Shown in pieces: positions 1 through 7,690 of a stretch of 64,000 bases of DNA. A program made the position numbers and the translations under genes. The notes under the pieces were generated by a model. That model was given only the letters and a program-made list of their open reading frames with translations, did no database searches and had not been told where the DNA came from. The DNA comes from Hyphomicrobiales bacterium (GTDB lineage Bacteria; Pseudomonadota; Alphaproteobacteria; Rhizobiales; Rhizobiaceae): positions 1-64,000 of the forward strand of contig UCMT01000043.1 of the NCBI GenBank assembly GCA_900473795.1, read 5' to 3'. The stretch's first letter is position 1, and each line of letters starts with the position of its first letter.

Positions 1-132
1 CTCGACCGAAATCTCGTCGAACGGGTTCATCGACATCTTCACATTGGCAAGCTCGACACCCGATCCATCCGGCTTCACCCGGATCTTCACGTTGTAGTCG
101 ACGACACGCTTGACCGGGACGAGAATTTTCAC
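1..132 (-). CDS. etfB: Electron transfer flavoprotein subunit beta, N-terminal part (cut by window edge)
   Basis: Only the first 44 codons lie in the window; the gene continues beyond position 1. The reading begins [19 protein letters not shown], the characteristic N terminus of ETF beta (FixA/EtfB), which with the alpha subunit carries electrons from flavin dehydrogenases to ETF-ubiquinone oxidoreductase. The start is taken as GTG at 132-130 because an AGGGGA ribosome-binding sequence precedes it and the homologous proteins begin at this point. The stop of the upstream cupin gene is only two bases away, so the genes are translationally close and surely cotranscribed. Placement behind a TMADH-like demethylase suggests ETF is its electron acceptor (inference). 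Confidence 0.88.
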   Translation of the reverse strand, partial: MKILVPVKRVVDYNVKIRVKPDGSGVELANVKMSMNPFDEISVE

Positions 133-134
133 AA

Positions 135-776
135 TCAGTTCCCCTGGGTGGTTTGGTCCGAGAATGGGCGAGTTCGTGCCGGCCTTTCCGCCAAAAGCGC
201 CCAAAAGGCGAAGAGTGGCGCATCAAGCGAGTGCATCGCGTGCTTGATTTCCGGCGGATTATAGAATGAGCCGCCGATCCCTGGCGAAAACCACGCCCCC
301 TCCCCCTGACGGAACTCGCCGTCGGAGAGAACGAGGTAGACTTCCTCCGGTGCGTGATCATGGTCGGGATAGCGAACATTCGGGGCCAACAATGTAACGC
401 CGAGCCAGACATCTCGCCGTTCCTCGAGACCGCCAGGTCCGATGATCATCGCATTCGCGTGGCTGTCGACGAAGTTTGCGCTGGCGGATCCATCATAGTT
501 CGAACGTCGACGCCATTCGAGCAACGGTTCAATCTCCTTGAATCGATCTACGACGCGATGAAGGGAGTTTTGTTTCGTTTCGACGGCGAGGGCCCTGTCG
601 AGATGGTCGCACACTGGTAGGCGGGTTCCCAGGCCGGGTCGTTCCTCTCCCGCCGTCTCAAGCGCCTCGAAAATCTGAAGGATAGACCGTCGCGATTCCG
701 GGGCCTGCGCAAATTGATCGTAGGCCACAAATGCAGTGTCGACGAATAACTGAAGGGCTTCACTTCGGCGTGTCAT
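135..776 (-). CDS. Cupin with DMSP-lyase (DddQ/DddL-like) metal-binding pattern
   Basis: A 213-residue protein whose C-terminal half is a cupin barrel. The segment [12 protein letters not shown] followed by IKHAMHS gives candidate metal ligands H141, E145, Y147 and H179. The spacing (His, +4 Glu, +6 Tyr, +38 His) equals that of the DMSP lyase DddQ (H125, E129, Y131, H163), and the motif is preceded by the expected VTLLAPN strand. DddQ-like enzymes cleave dimethylsulfoniopropionate to acrylate and dimethyl sulfide. The gene sits between a TMADH-like demethylase and etfB on one transcript, so its true substrate may be another betaine-like onium compound. The family assignment is good; the substrate is unproven. 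Confidence 0.72.
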   Translation of the reverse strand: MTRRSEALQLFVDTAFVAYDQFAQAPESRRSILQIFEALETAGEERPGLGTRLPVCDHLDRALAVETKQNSLHRVVDRFKEIEPLLEWRRRSNYDGSASANFVDSHANAMIIGPGGLEERRDVWLGVTLLAPNVRYPDHDHAPEEVYLVLSDGEFRQGEGAWFSPGIGGSFYNPPEIKHAMHSLDAPLFAFWALLAERPARTRPFSDQTTQGN

Positions 777-823
777 TGAGCGTCTCTTGTTGTGATGGCG
801 CGGGCCAGCGGTCGGCTTGGCTG

Positions 824-2866
824 TTAGATGTCCTTGAGGAGGCGAAGCGCGTCGTAGATCGCGGCATGCGTGTTGCGCGCCGCAACCGCATCGCCGATTC
901 GGAACAGCTGGAATTTGCCCTCGGGGTTGCGCACGACGTCTTGCGGCTCGCCGGCAATCAACTGATCGTGGGACATCTCACCGAGATTGCTCGAGGCCGG
1001 CTTCAGCTCAAAATAAAGCTCATCGAGCGGAATGGTGCCATGGTTGATCACCACCTGGTCTATTGTTCGCTGCTTTGCCACACCGCCATAGTCGCTGCCG
1101 ACATGGGCGATCAACTGATTGCCTTGCCGTTCAACCGCATCCAGTCGGAAGGTAACGGTGAAGGTCACGTCGAGTTTTTGCAAGGAGCGCATATAGGGGA
1201 CGAGGTTCATCGCCATGACTTCCGGCGCGAAGGAACGGTCGGGAGTCATGATCTCAACCTTGGCGCCGGCATTGGCGAGAAACTCGGCAGCCTGAAGACC
1301 GGCGTGGTCACCGGCGTCGTCGAAGATAAGGACGTTGGTGCCGGGCTTGACGTCGCCGGAAATGATATCCCAGGCGGAGACAACCAGTTCGTTGCCCTTG
1401 GACAGGACATCCGTATGCGGAAGCCCGCCCGTCGCTATGATGACGACGTCCGGATTTTCTGCCTCTATCGTCTCGGCTTCCGCCCAGCTGTTGAAATGGA
1501 AGGTGACGCCGAGCTTCTCACACTGGCTCATGCGCCAGTCGATGATGCTGATCATTTCCTTTCGGCGGGGGCTTTGCGCCGTGAGGCGAATCTGGCCTCC
1601 TGGATCGCTCGCAGCTTCGAAGACAACCACCTCGTGGCCGCGCTCGCCGGCCACGCGGGCAGCTTCGAGACCGGCGGGGCCGGCGCCGACGATCACGACC
1701 TTCTTGCGACGGTCGGCCGTTGCGATGGTGTGCGGCATCGTGAGCTCACGTCCCGTCGCGGCATTGTGGATACAGTAGGCCGCCCCGCCCTGGTAGATGC
1801 GGTCGAGACAGTAATTCGCCCCGACACAAGGACGAATGTCGTCTTCCCGCTTTTCGATGATCTTGCGGACGATATGCGGGTCGGTCATATGGGCGCGGGT
1901 CATGCCGATCATGTCGACCTTTCCCGCAGCGATGGCGTGGCGGGCGGTAGCAACGTCGGGTATTCGCGCGGCATGGAAGGTTGGAAAATTCGTGGCGGCA
2001 CGAATCTCGCCAGCGAAATCGAGATGGGGTGCGCTCGCCATGCCCTGGATCGGAATAACGTCGGTGAGGCCCGGATCCGTGTCGATATGGCCCCGGATCA
2101 CGTTCAGGTAATCGATAAGCCCGCTCTCCTTGAGGCGCCTCGATATCTCAACCCCCTCTGTCTTGCCCGTCCCGCCGGGAAGGCACTCATCCGCGGTGTA
2201 GCGGACGCCGAGAATGAAATCGTCCCCTACCCTCTTTCGCATGGCGGCAAACACGTCGAGACAGAAGCGCAAGCGATTTTCAAGGGAACCGCCGTAAGGT
2301 CCATCCAGCTCATTTGTAAGCGGCGAGTTGAACTGGTCGATGAGGTGGCCGTAGGCTTCCAGCTCGACACCATCCATGCCGCCCGCCTTCATCCGCTCCG
2401 CGGCGTCGGCAAAGTCCTTGATGATGCGCTCGATGTCCCAGTCTTCCATCTTCTTCGGGAACGCGCGGTGGGACGCTTCACGATGATGCGACGGAGCGAC
2501 AACAGGTAGCCAGTCGCCCTTGTCCCAGCGCGTGCGCCGGCCCAGATGGGTGAGCTGGATCATGATAGCGGCACCCTCTTCGTGCACCGCATCGGTCATC
2601 TCCCGGATCCACGGTACGATCTCGTCCTTGTAGGCGAGCAGGTTGTTGAAAACCGGAGGGCTATCCTTGGATACGGCGGCCGATCCGGCCGTCATCGTCA
2701 TCGCGACGCCGCCTTTGGCGCGTTCGACGGTGTAGGCGCGATAGCGTTCCTTCGGCATCCCATCCTCCGGGTACGCCGGCTCATGAGACGTGACAATGAT
2801 ACGGTTTCGCAGCGTCAGATGCTTGAGCTGGTAGGGCTGAAGGAGGGGATCATTCGACATCGGCAT
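824..2866 (-). CDS. Old yellow enzyme/TMADH-type flavoprotein, probable N-methylproline (secondary/tertiary amine) demethylase
   Basis: A 680-residue two-part flavoprotein. Residues 1 to about 370 form an FMN TIM barrel of the old yellow enzyme family (ITLRNRI-like start, GVELEAYGHLIDQFNSP, GGSLENR). From about residue 388 a Rossmann FAD/NAD domain follows (VVIVGAGPAGLEAARVA). The architecture matches trimethylamine/dimethylglycine dehydrogenases and the StcD-type N-methylproline demethylases of rhizobial stachydrine catabolism. The iron-sulfur segment near residue 346 reads CVGANYC then C 12 residues later, so the second of the four classical cysteines is Ala. Downstream cupin and etfB genes imply ETF-linked oxidation releasing formaldehyde. 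Transcribed divergently from the TetR gene. Substrate is inferred. Confidence 0.82.
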   Translation of the reverse strand: MPMSNDPLLQPYQLKHLTLRNRIIVTSHEPAYPEDGMPKERYRAYTVERAKGGVAMTMTAGSAAVSKDSPPVFNNLLAYKDEIVPWIREMTDAVHEEGAAIMIQLTHLGRRTRWDKGDWLPVVAPSHHREASHRAFPKKMEDWDIERIIKDFADAAERMKAGGMDGVELEAYGHLIDQFNSPLTNELDGPYGGSLENRLRFCLDVFAAMRKRVGDDFILGVRYTADECLPGGTGKTEGVEISRRLKESGLIDYLNVIRGHIDTDPGLTDVIPIQGMASAPHLDFAGEIRAATNFPTFHAARIPDVATARHAIAAGKVDMIGMTRAHMTDPHIVRKIIEKREDDIRPCVGANYCLDRIYQGGAAYCIHNAATGRELTMPHTIATADRRKKVVIVGAGPAGLEAARVAGERGHEVVVFEAASDPGGQIRLTAQSPRRKEMISIIDWRMSQCEKLGVTFHFNSWAEAETIEAENPDVVIIATGGLPHTDVLSKGNELVVSAWDIISGDVKPGTNVLIFDDAGDHAGLQAAEFLANAGAKVEIMTPDRSFAPEVMAMNLVPYMRSLQKLDVTFTVTFRLDAVERQGNQLIAHVGSDYGGVAKQRTIDQVVINHGTIPLDELYFELKPASSNLGEMSHDQLIAGEPQDVVRNPEGKFQLFRIGDAVAARNTHAAIYDALRLLKDI

Positions 2867-2904
2867 GTCTCCGGAATAGGACTATCAGCCGGGACGTTAT
2901 GCGG

Positions 2905-2968
2905 AAATGTACAGCTATGTCAATAATCAAAACAGATGAGTTTTGTTTAGCGACACAAATGTACATTT
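2905..2968. promoter_or_regulatory. Divergent promoter region with two AAATGTACA operator candidates
   Basis: The 140-bp gap between the demethylase and the TetR gene holds AAATGTACA at 2905-2913 and the perfect 12-bp palindrome AAATGTACATTT at 2957-2968. The two starts are 52 bp apart, about five helical turns. Placement between a TetR-family regulator and its divergent neighbour makes this the likely autoregulatory operator pair. This is inferred from position and symmetry only. Confidence 0.5.
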
Positions 2969-3006
2969 TCCTTGCGAACCCTCGCAGGTTTTGTTAGGAG
3001 ATGAGC

Positions 3007-3648
3007 ATGGAGCAGGTTTTGAGCGATAGCGGTTGGCGGGGTTCTCCGGATGTTTGGCTGGAGGCGGCGTACGATTCCTTTTTGGAATCGGGGGTCGACG
3101 CCGTGAAGATCCTCCCACTCGCCAAGAAACTTGGCCTTTCGAGAACGAGTTTCTATTGGTTCTTCAAGGACCGCGAGGAGCTGCTGAGCGCGCTACTTGT
3201 GCGGTGGCGAGAAAAAAATACCGGAAATATTGTCAAGCGATCCGAGGCCTATGCCGAGTCGCTGGCAGAAGCGATGCTGAACGTTTTCGACTGCTGGCTG
3301 GACTACGAGTTGTTCGATTCAAAGTTCGAGTTCGCCATTCGCAGTTGGGCGATCCAGTCTGAGGAAATCCAGGAAGAGGTCCAGCAGGCTGATAGACTGC
3401 GACTCGAGGCTCTCAAGCGGATGTTCATGCGGTTTGGCTACGAAGAGGTCGCCGCCGACGTGCGCGCGCGGACAACTTACCTGGTTCAGATCGGATACAT
3501 TTCAATGCAGTCGCGCGAAGACATCGCGACGCGCATGAAGCGGATCCCTCACTATATCGCGATCTACACCGGTGAGGTGCCGCAGCCGAGGGAGCTTGCT
3601 CGCTTTTTCTCAAGGCACGGGCACGTTCCCGAGCCAGGAGATCTCTGA
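3007..3648 (+). CDS. TetR/AcrR-family transcriptional regulator
   Basis: A 213-residue regulator with an N-terminal TetR helix-turn-helix (LAKKLGLSRTSFYWFFKDREELL, around residues 36-58) and a variable C-terminal ligand domain. The start was set at ATG 3007 rather than 3001, because AGGAG at 2996-3000 is correctly spaced only for the second ATG. It diverges from the TMADH-like demethylase and is followed after 2 bp by a proC-like gene. It probably controls both directions through the palindromes in the intergenic gap. The ligand is unknown; an N-methylated proline derivative or betaine is plausible from context. Confidence 0.85.
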   Translation: MEQVLSDSGWRGSPDVWLEAAYDSFLESGVDAVKILPLAKKLGLSRTSFYWFFKDREELLSALLVRWREKNTGNIVKRSEAYAESLAEAMLNVFDCWLDYELFDSKFEFAIRSWAIQSEEIQEEVQQADRLRLEALKRMFMRFGYEEVAADVRARTTYLVQIGYISMQSREDIATRMKRIPHYIAIYTGEVPQPRELARFFSRHGHVPEPGDL

Positions 3649-3650
3649 TC

Positions 3651-4445
3651 ATGAGCGGCTCGTTCACGATTGGGGTGATTGGTGGTGGCGGTTGGCTGGG
3701 CGGGGCCCTGGCGAGCTCGCTTCTCGATTCCGGCGTGCTGCAGCCGCAAGATCTTTCGCTATCCTATCGAAGCCAAAAACCGCCGCGTGACCTGGGGGCT
3801 TTTTGGACGAAAGATAGTCAGCAACTTTGCGATCGTTCTGACGTCGTCATCGTTTGCGTCCGACCAGCCGACTGGCCAACCCTCGCCGTCGACTGTCGCG
3901 GCAAGCTGGTTATCTCTGTCATGGCGGGCATCCGTCTTGATCAGCTTGCCCGTCATCATAAAACCGATCGGGTCGTTCGCGCTCTTCCGAACGCAGCGGC
4001 TGAAGTTGGAAAATCCTACACGCCGTGGATCGCATCGAACGGTGCCAGTGAAGTCGATAGAACAGTTACGCGTCGCATTTTCGCGGCTTGTGGGCTCGAG
4101 GATGAAGTTAGTCGCGAGAGCGATATCGACTATTTGACAGGGCTTACGGGTGCGGGCCCTGCCTTCCCGGCACTGCTGGCAGCGGCGATGATAAAAGATG
4201 CTGCCCGCCACGGCATTTCACCGAGTATGGCCCGCCGAGCGGTCAACGCGGTTCTCATCGGAACTGGGCGCATGCTGGAACGGCGCGGCGACTGCCCCGA
4301 CGATATCGTCTCCTCGTTCCTCGACTATCGAGGAACGACTGCGGCGGCCATTGAAGCCATGCGAGCCTCTGGATTCGACCAAGCGGTCGCCGAGGGTCTT
4401 TCCGCAGCATTTCTGAAATCGGTGAGTATGGGAGATGCCTCCTGA
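3651..4445 (+). CDS. proC: Pyrroline-5-carboxylate reductase family protein
   Basis: A 264-residue protein of the ProC family, close to the usual ~270. The N terminus has the NAD(P) Rossmann signature GVIGGGGWLGGAL, and the C-terminal domain contains LTGLTGAGPAFPALLAAAMIKD, which matches the conserved ProC dimer/active-site signature. ProC reduces pyrroline-5-carboxylate to proline. In this setting it may act on a related cyclic imine produced from proline betaine breakdown, or balance proline pools. It starts 2 bp after the tetR stop, so the two genes form a tight operon. The family is secure; that it is the housekeeping ProC is doubtful because of the catabolic context. Confidence 0.85.
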   Translation: MSGSFTIGVIGGGGWLGGALASSLLDSGVLQPQDLSLSYRSQKPPRDLGAFWTKDSQQLCDRSDVVIVCVRPADWPTLAVDCRGKLVISVMAGIRLDQLARHHKTDRVVRALPNAAAEVGKSYTPWIASNGASEVDRTVTRRIFAACGLEDEVSRESDIDYLTGLTGAGPAFPALLAAAMIKDAARHGISPSMARRAVNAVLIGTGRMLERRGDCPDDIVSSFLDYRGTTAAAIEAMRASGFDQAVAEGLSAAFLKSVSMGDAS

Positions 4446-4512
4446 CGACCGGCGAGCGGGCTAACGCGGCGCCCCGCCTCACTATCACATGCCGCAAAAA
4501 AGAGGGAACGTA

Positions 4513-5514
4513 ATGAAGAAGCTACTTGCATCGACATGCCTGATGGTTGGTCTGCTCGGCACAGCATCGGCCTCTAGTGCTGCCGAATGTGGAAGTTTGA
4601 CTATTGCCAGCATGAACTGGCAAAGCGCAGAGGTCCTTTCAAATCTCGATAAGATTATTCTCAACGAGGGTTACGGGTGCGAGGCGGAAATCACCGTTGG
4701 CGACACCGTTCCGACAATCACCTCGATGGCAGAAAAGGGCCAGCCCGATATTGCGCCGGAAGCTTGGATCGACCTTCTCCCCGACGTCGTAAAAAAGGGA
4801 ACCGATGAAGGCCGAATTATCCAAGTTGGCTCGCCGCTGCCCGATGGAGGCGTGCAAGGATGGTGGATCCCGAAATATTTCGCCGATGCCCATCCAGACA
4901 TCAAGACCATTCCGGACCTGTTGAAGCACAAAGAGCTGTTCCCGGATCCTGAAGATTCGTCAAAGGGAGCAATCTTCAACGGTCCCCAAGGCTGGGGTGG
5001 TACTGTCGTCACGTCGCAGCTCTACAAAGCCTTCGATGCTGAAAAGGCCGGCTTCTCACTGATAGACACAGGGTCTGCAGCAGGTCTCGACGGTTCCATC
5101 GCCAAGGCATACGAAAATAAGCAAGCATGGGCAGGGTACTACTGGGCGCCCACCGCTTTGCTTGGCAAATATCCGATGGTGAAACTGGAGGCCGGCGTTC
5201 CTGCTGACGCCGCGGAATGGAAACGCTGCAACACAGTGGAGAGCTGCCCCGATCCCAAGCCAAATGCGTGGCCGGTCGACACCATCGTTACCCTCGTTGC
5301 CAAGCCCTTTTCTGAAAAGGCCGGCCCGGAAGTCATGGACTACCTCGCGAAACGCTCCTGGAGCAATGAGACTGTCAACAAGCTCATGGCTTGGATGACC
5401 GATAATCAGGCGAGCGGCGAAGAGGGTGCCAAGCACTTCCTCGAGGAAAACAAGGGAATCTGGACCAAGTGGGTCTCGCCGGAAGCCGCTGCGAAGATCC
5501 AAGCTGCCCTGTAA
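4513..5514 (+). CDS. Glycine betaine/proline-betaine ABC transporter substrate-binding protein
   Basis: A 333-residue periplasmic protein of the OpuAC/ProX-like family. It has a Sec signal peptide (MKKLLASTCLMVGLLGTASA), followed by the family pattern MNWQSAEVLSNLDKIIL, and Trp-rich stretches (GVQGWW, GYYWAPTALL) that commonly form the aromatic box for quaternary ammonium groups. ATG 4513 is chosen because it gives the signal peptide and follows a GAGGGA ribosome-binding site. It heads a transporter operon with the permease (5610) and ATPase (6490). The substrate is a betaine by family; which one cannot be read from sequence. Confidence 0.9.
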   Translation: MKKLLASTCLMVGLLGTASASSAAECGSLTIASMNWQSAEVLSNLDKIILNEGYGCEAEITVGDTVPTITSMAEKGQPDIAPEAWIDLLPDVVKKGTDEGRIIQVGSPLPDGGVQGWWIPKYFADAHPDIKTIPDLLKHKELFPDPEDSSKGAIFNGPQGWGGTVVTSQLYKAFDAEKAGFSLIDTGSAAGLDGSIAKAYENKQAWAGYYWAPTALLGKYPMVKLEAGVPADAAEWKRCNTVESCPDPKPNAWPVDTIVTLVAKPFSEKAGPEVMDYLAKRSWSNETVNKLMAWMTDNQASGEEGAKHFLEENKGIWTKWVSPEAAAKIQAAL

Positions 5515-5524
5515 TCAATGAACG

Positions 5525-5550
5525 AGCGGTACGCCCTGAGGCGTACCGCT
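5525..5550 (+). other. 11-bp perfect hairpin between binding-protein and permease genes
   Basis: AGCGGTACGCC (5525-5535) and GGCGTACCGCT (5540-5550) are exact inverted repeats around a CTGA tetraloop. There is no T tract, so it is more likely an mRNA 3'-end stabiliser or processing site that lets the binding protein be made in excess over the membrane components than a full terminator. Confidence 0.6.
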
Positions 5551-5609
5551 TCTCTCACGCCGATAAAATCAAAAAGACTTGCAGCGGCTTCTTAGAAAAG
5601 GGGAACCGA

Positions 5610-6497
5610 ATGGAATGGTTTTACAAATTCCCGCACATGGACGATGACGCGCTGCGTGGCCTGAAAAAGGCGATCGATGAAGGCTTTCGGGCCTTCACTC
5701 GCAGCTATGGCGATCTGATAGAAAATCTCTTCTCGCCACTGCAGAGTTTTCTCATTGCTGCGGATCGATTCATGACGCAAACGCCGTGGCCGGTTATCAT
5801 CCTTATCATCGTTGCGATCGCCTGGTTTGCAAGCCGCAGCGCTAAGGTCGTTCTCGGCTGTCTCGTCACGCTCCTGCTGATCGGCTATTTCGACATGTGG
5901 GACGATACGATGCGAACGGTCTCCATGATCTTCGTCTGCACCGTTCTCTCCATCGCCATCGGCATTCCCATTGGCATTCTGATGGCGCGCTCCGACCGGG
6001 TCCAAAAGATCGTAAGCCCGATCCTGGATGTGATGCAGACAATGCCAAGCTTCGTCTATCTTATTCCAGTGGTTATGCTTCTCGGTATCGGGAAGGTGCC
6101 TGGCCTGATCGCTGTCGTAATTTACGCCATTCCGCCGATGATCAGGCTGACCGATCTCGGCATTCGCCTGGTCGACAAGGACGTGCTCGAGGCGGCGGAT
6201 GCGTTCGGCACCTCCGCTTCGCAGAAACTGTTCAAGGTGCAGTTGCCGCTTGCGCTTCCCACCATCATGGCCGGAATCAACCAGACCATCATGATGGCGC
6301 TCGCCATGGTCGTTGTCGCCTCGATGATCGGCGTTCAGGGCCTCGGGCAACCCGTGCTTAAAGCGATCGCAAACCAGTACTTTACCCTGGGAATGTTCAA
6401 CGGCCTCGCAATCGTCGGCATTGCCATCATCTTCGACAGAGTTAGCCAGGCTTACGGCCAACGGCTCCAGAAGCACAGGGAGATCGTCCATGGCTGA
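5610..6497 (+). CDS. Betaine ABC transporter permease (ProW/OpuAB type)
   Basis: A 295-residue inner-membrane permease with a hydrophilic N-terminal ~45 residues and several hydrophobic segments. It carries the BPD transporter inner-membrane signature (VLEAADAFGTSASQKLFKVQLPLALPTIMAGI), the EAA loop that docks on the ATPase. ATG 5610 is preferred over longer readings because of AGGGGAACC just upstream. The 3' end overlaps the ATPase start by 8 bp, showing coupled translation. It forms a complex with the 4513 binding protein and 6490 ATPase for quaternary ammonium uptake. Confidence 0.9.
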   Translation: MEWFYKFPHMDDDALRGLKKAIDEGFRAFTRSYGDLIENLFSPLQSFLIAADRFMTQTPWPVIILIIVAIAWFASRSAKVVLGCLVTLLLIGYFDMWDDTMRTVSMIFVCTVLSIAIGIPIGILMARSDRVQKIVSPILDVMQTMPSFVYLIPVVMLLGIGKVPGLIAVVIYAIPPMIRLTDLGIRLVDKDVLEAADAFGTSASQKLFKVQLPLALPTIMAGINQTIMMALAMVVVASMIGVQGLGQPVLKAIANQYFTLGMFNGLAIVGIAIIFDRVSQAYGQRLQKHREIVHG

Positions 6498-7566
6498 TCA
6501 TCATTTCGGCGGTATCAAGATCCGGCATCTTTATAAGATCTTTGGTCCTAATCCAAAGCCCTATGTCGAAGCGGTTCAGAAGGGATTGAGCAAGACCGAG
6601 CTCAACGAAAAGCATGGTCATGTCCTGGGATTGAGCGATATCAACATTGAGATCCCGTCAGGCTGCATTCAGGTTATCATGGGCCTCTCAGGCTCCGGCA
6701 AGTCGACGCTGATCCGCCACATCAACCGCCTGATCGACCCGACGGCCGGTGAGGTGCTGGTCGACGGCGTCGATGTCGTCAAGATGGACGAGGCAGAACT
6801 GCGCGCGTTCCGCAGGCATCAGACGGCGATGGTCTTCCAGAAGTTCGCGCTTCTTCCCCATCGCAATGTGCTCGACAACACGATGTTCGGGCTGGAAGTG
6901 CAGGGACTGGACAGAGAAAAGCGAGTCGACACTGCCATGCGATGGTTGGATCGCGTCGGGCTGAAGGGTTTTGAAAAGAAGTATCCCAATCAATTGTCTG
7001 GCGGCATGCAACAGCGCGTCGGCCTCGCCCGCGCGCTTTCCAACGATGCCCCGGTCCTTCTCATGGACGAAGCATATTCGGCGCTTGATCCGCTGATACG
7101 TATGGACATGCAGAGCGTTCTTCTTGACCTTCAGAAGGAGATCAAAAAGACGATCGTCTTCATCACGCATGACCTCGATGAGGCGCTTCGTCTCGGCGAT
7201 CAGATCGCGATCCTGCGGGATGGACAGGTCATTCAGCAGGGCACGAGCCAGGAAATCGTGCTGAAGCCGGCCGACGAATATGTTGCAAACTTCGTGAGAG
7301 AGGTGAACAGGGGTCGGGTGGTTCACGTGGACGCAGTCATGAGCCCGCATCAATCGGGCGCGTACCATGGCGGAAAGTCCATTCCGGCGGGAACAACCAT
7401 CGAAGAGGCCATGCGCGTTCTGGTGTCGGGCTCAGACGAGGACGTGTTCATCGTTGGGAAGACAGGAGAGCCCGTCGGAACGGTTAATCTTCGGCAGCTC
7501 ACCCGGGCGATGGTCAACTCGCACGAGGAGTTGCAAGCAAGGCCGGCGCTGGCGGGAGTGTTGTAG
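6490..7566 (+). CDS. Betaine ABC transporter ATP-binding protein (ProV/OpuAA type)
   Basis: A 358-residue ATPase with the elongated N terminus typical of ProV. It shows Walker A (GLSGSGKST), a Q-loop, the signature [15 protein letters not shown], Walker B (LLMDEAYSALDPL) and a switch His ([10 protein letters not shown]). A C-terminal CBS-like segment (about 280-355, ending RQLTRAMV) probably senses ionic strength or nucleotide. The Walker B is followed by Ala-Tyr where most homologues have Pro-Phe or Ala-Phe, a mild variant. Overlap with the permease gene confirms a three-gene transport operon. Confidence 0.92.
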   Translation: MADHHFGGIKIRHLYKIFGPNPKPYVEAVQKGLSKTELNEKHGHVLGLSDINIEIPSGCIQVIMGLSGSGKSTLIRHINRLIDPTAGEVLVDGVDVVKMDEAELRAFRRHQTAMVFQKFALLPHRNVLDNTMFGLEVQGLDREKRVDTAMRWLDRVGLKGFEKKYPNQLSGGMQQRVGLARALSNDAPVLLMDEAYSALDPLIRMDMQSVLLDLQKEIKKTIVFITHDLDEALRLGDQIAILRDGQVIQQGTSQEIVLKPADEYVANFVREVNRGRVVHVDAVMSPHQSGAYHGGKSIPAGTTIEEAMRVLVSGSDEDVFIVGKTGEPVGTVNLRQLTRAMVNSHEELQARPALAGVL

Positions 7567-7690
7567 CCGAGAAGATTGCGCTTGCCCTATGAGCACATGT
7601 TGCGCGAGGAGCTTCATAACCGAACTCCACGCGCGGCCTCCACTGTCTTTTCAAAAGCGACGTCGGCCATCAGCCGGTTCTAGGAGCGAG

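Noticed and set aside
731-2509. Long plus-strand open frame (592 codons) opposite the demethylase
   Set aside because: It is the GC-rich antisense shadow of a clearly conserved flavoprotein; its translation shows no domain.
5592-6491. Minus-strand open frame opposite the permease
   Set aside because: The composition (Asp, His, Asn, Arg-rich) is typical of an antisense frame to a membrane protein; the permease is unmistakable.
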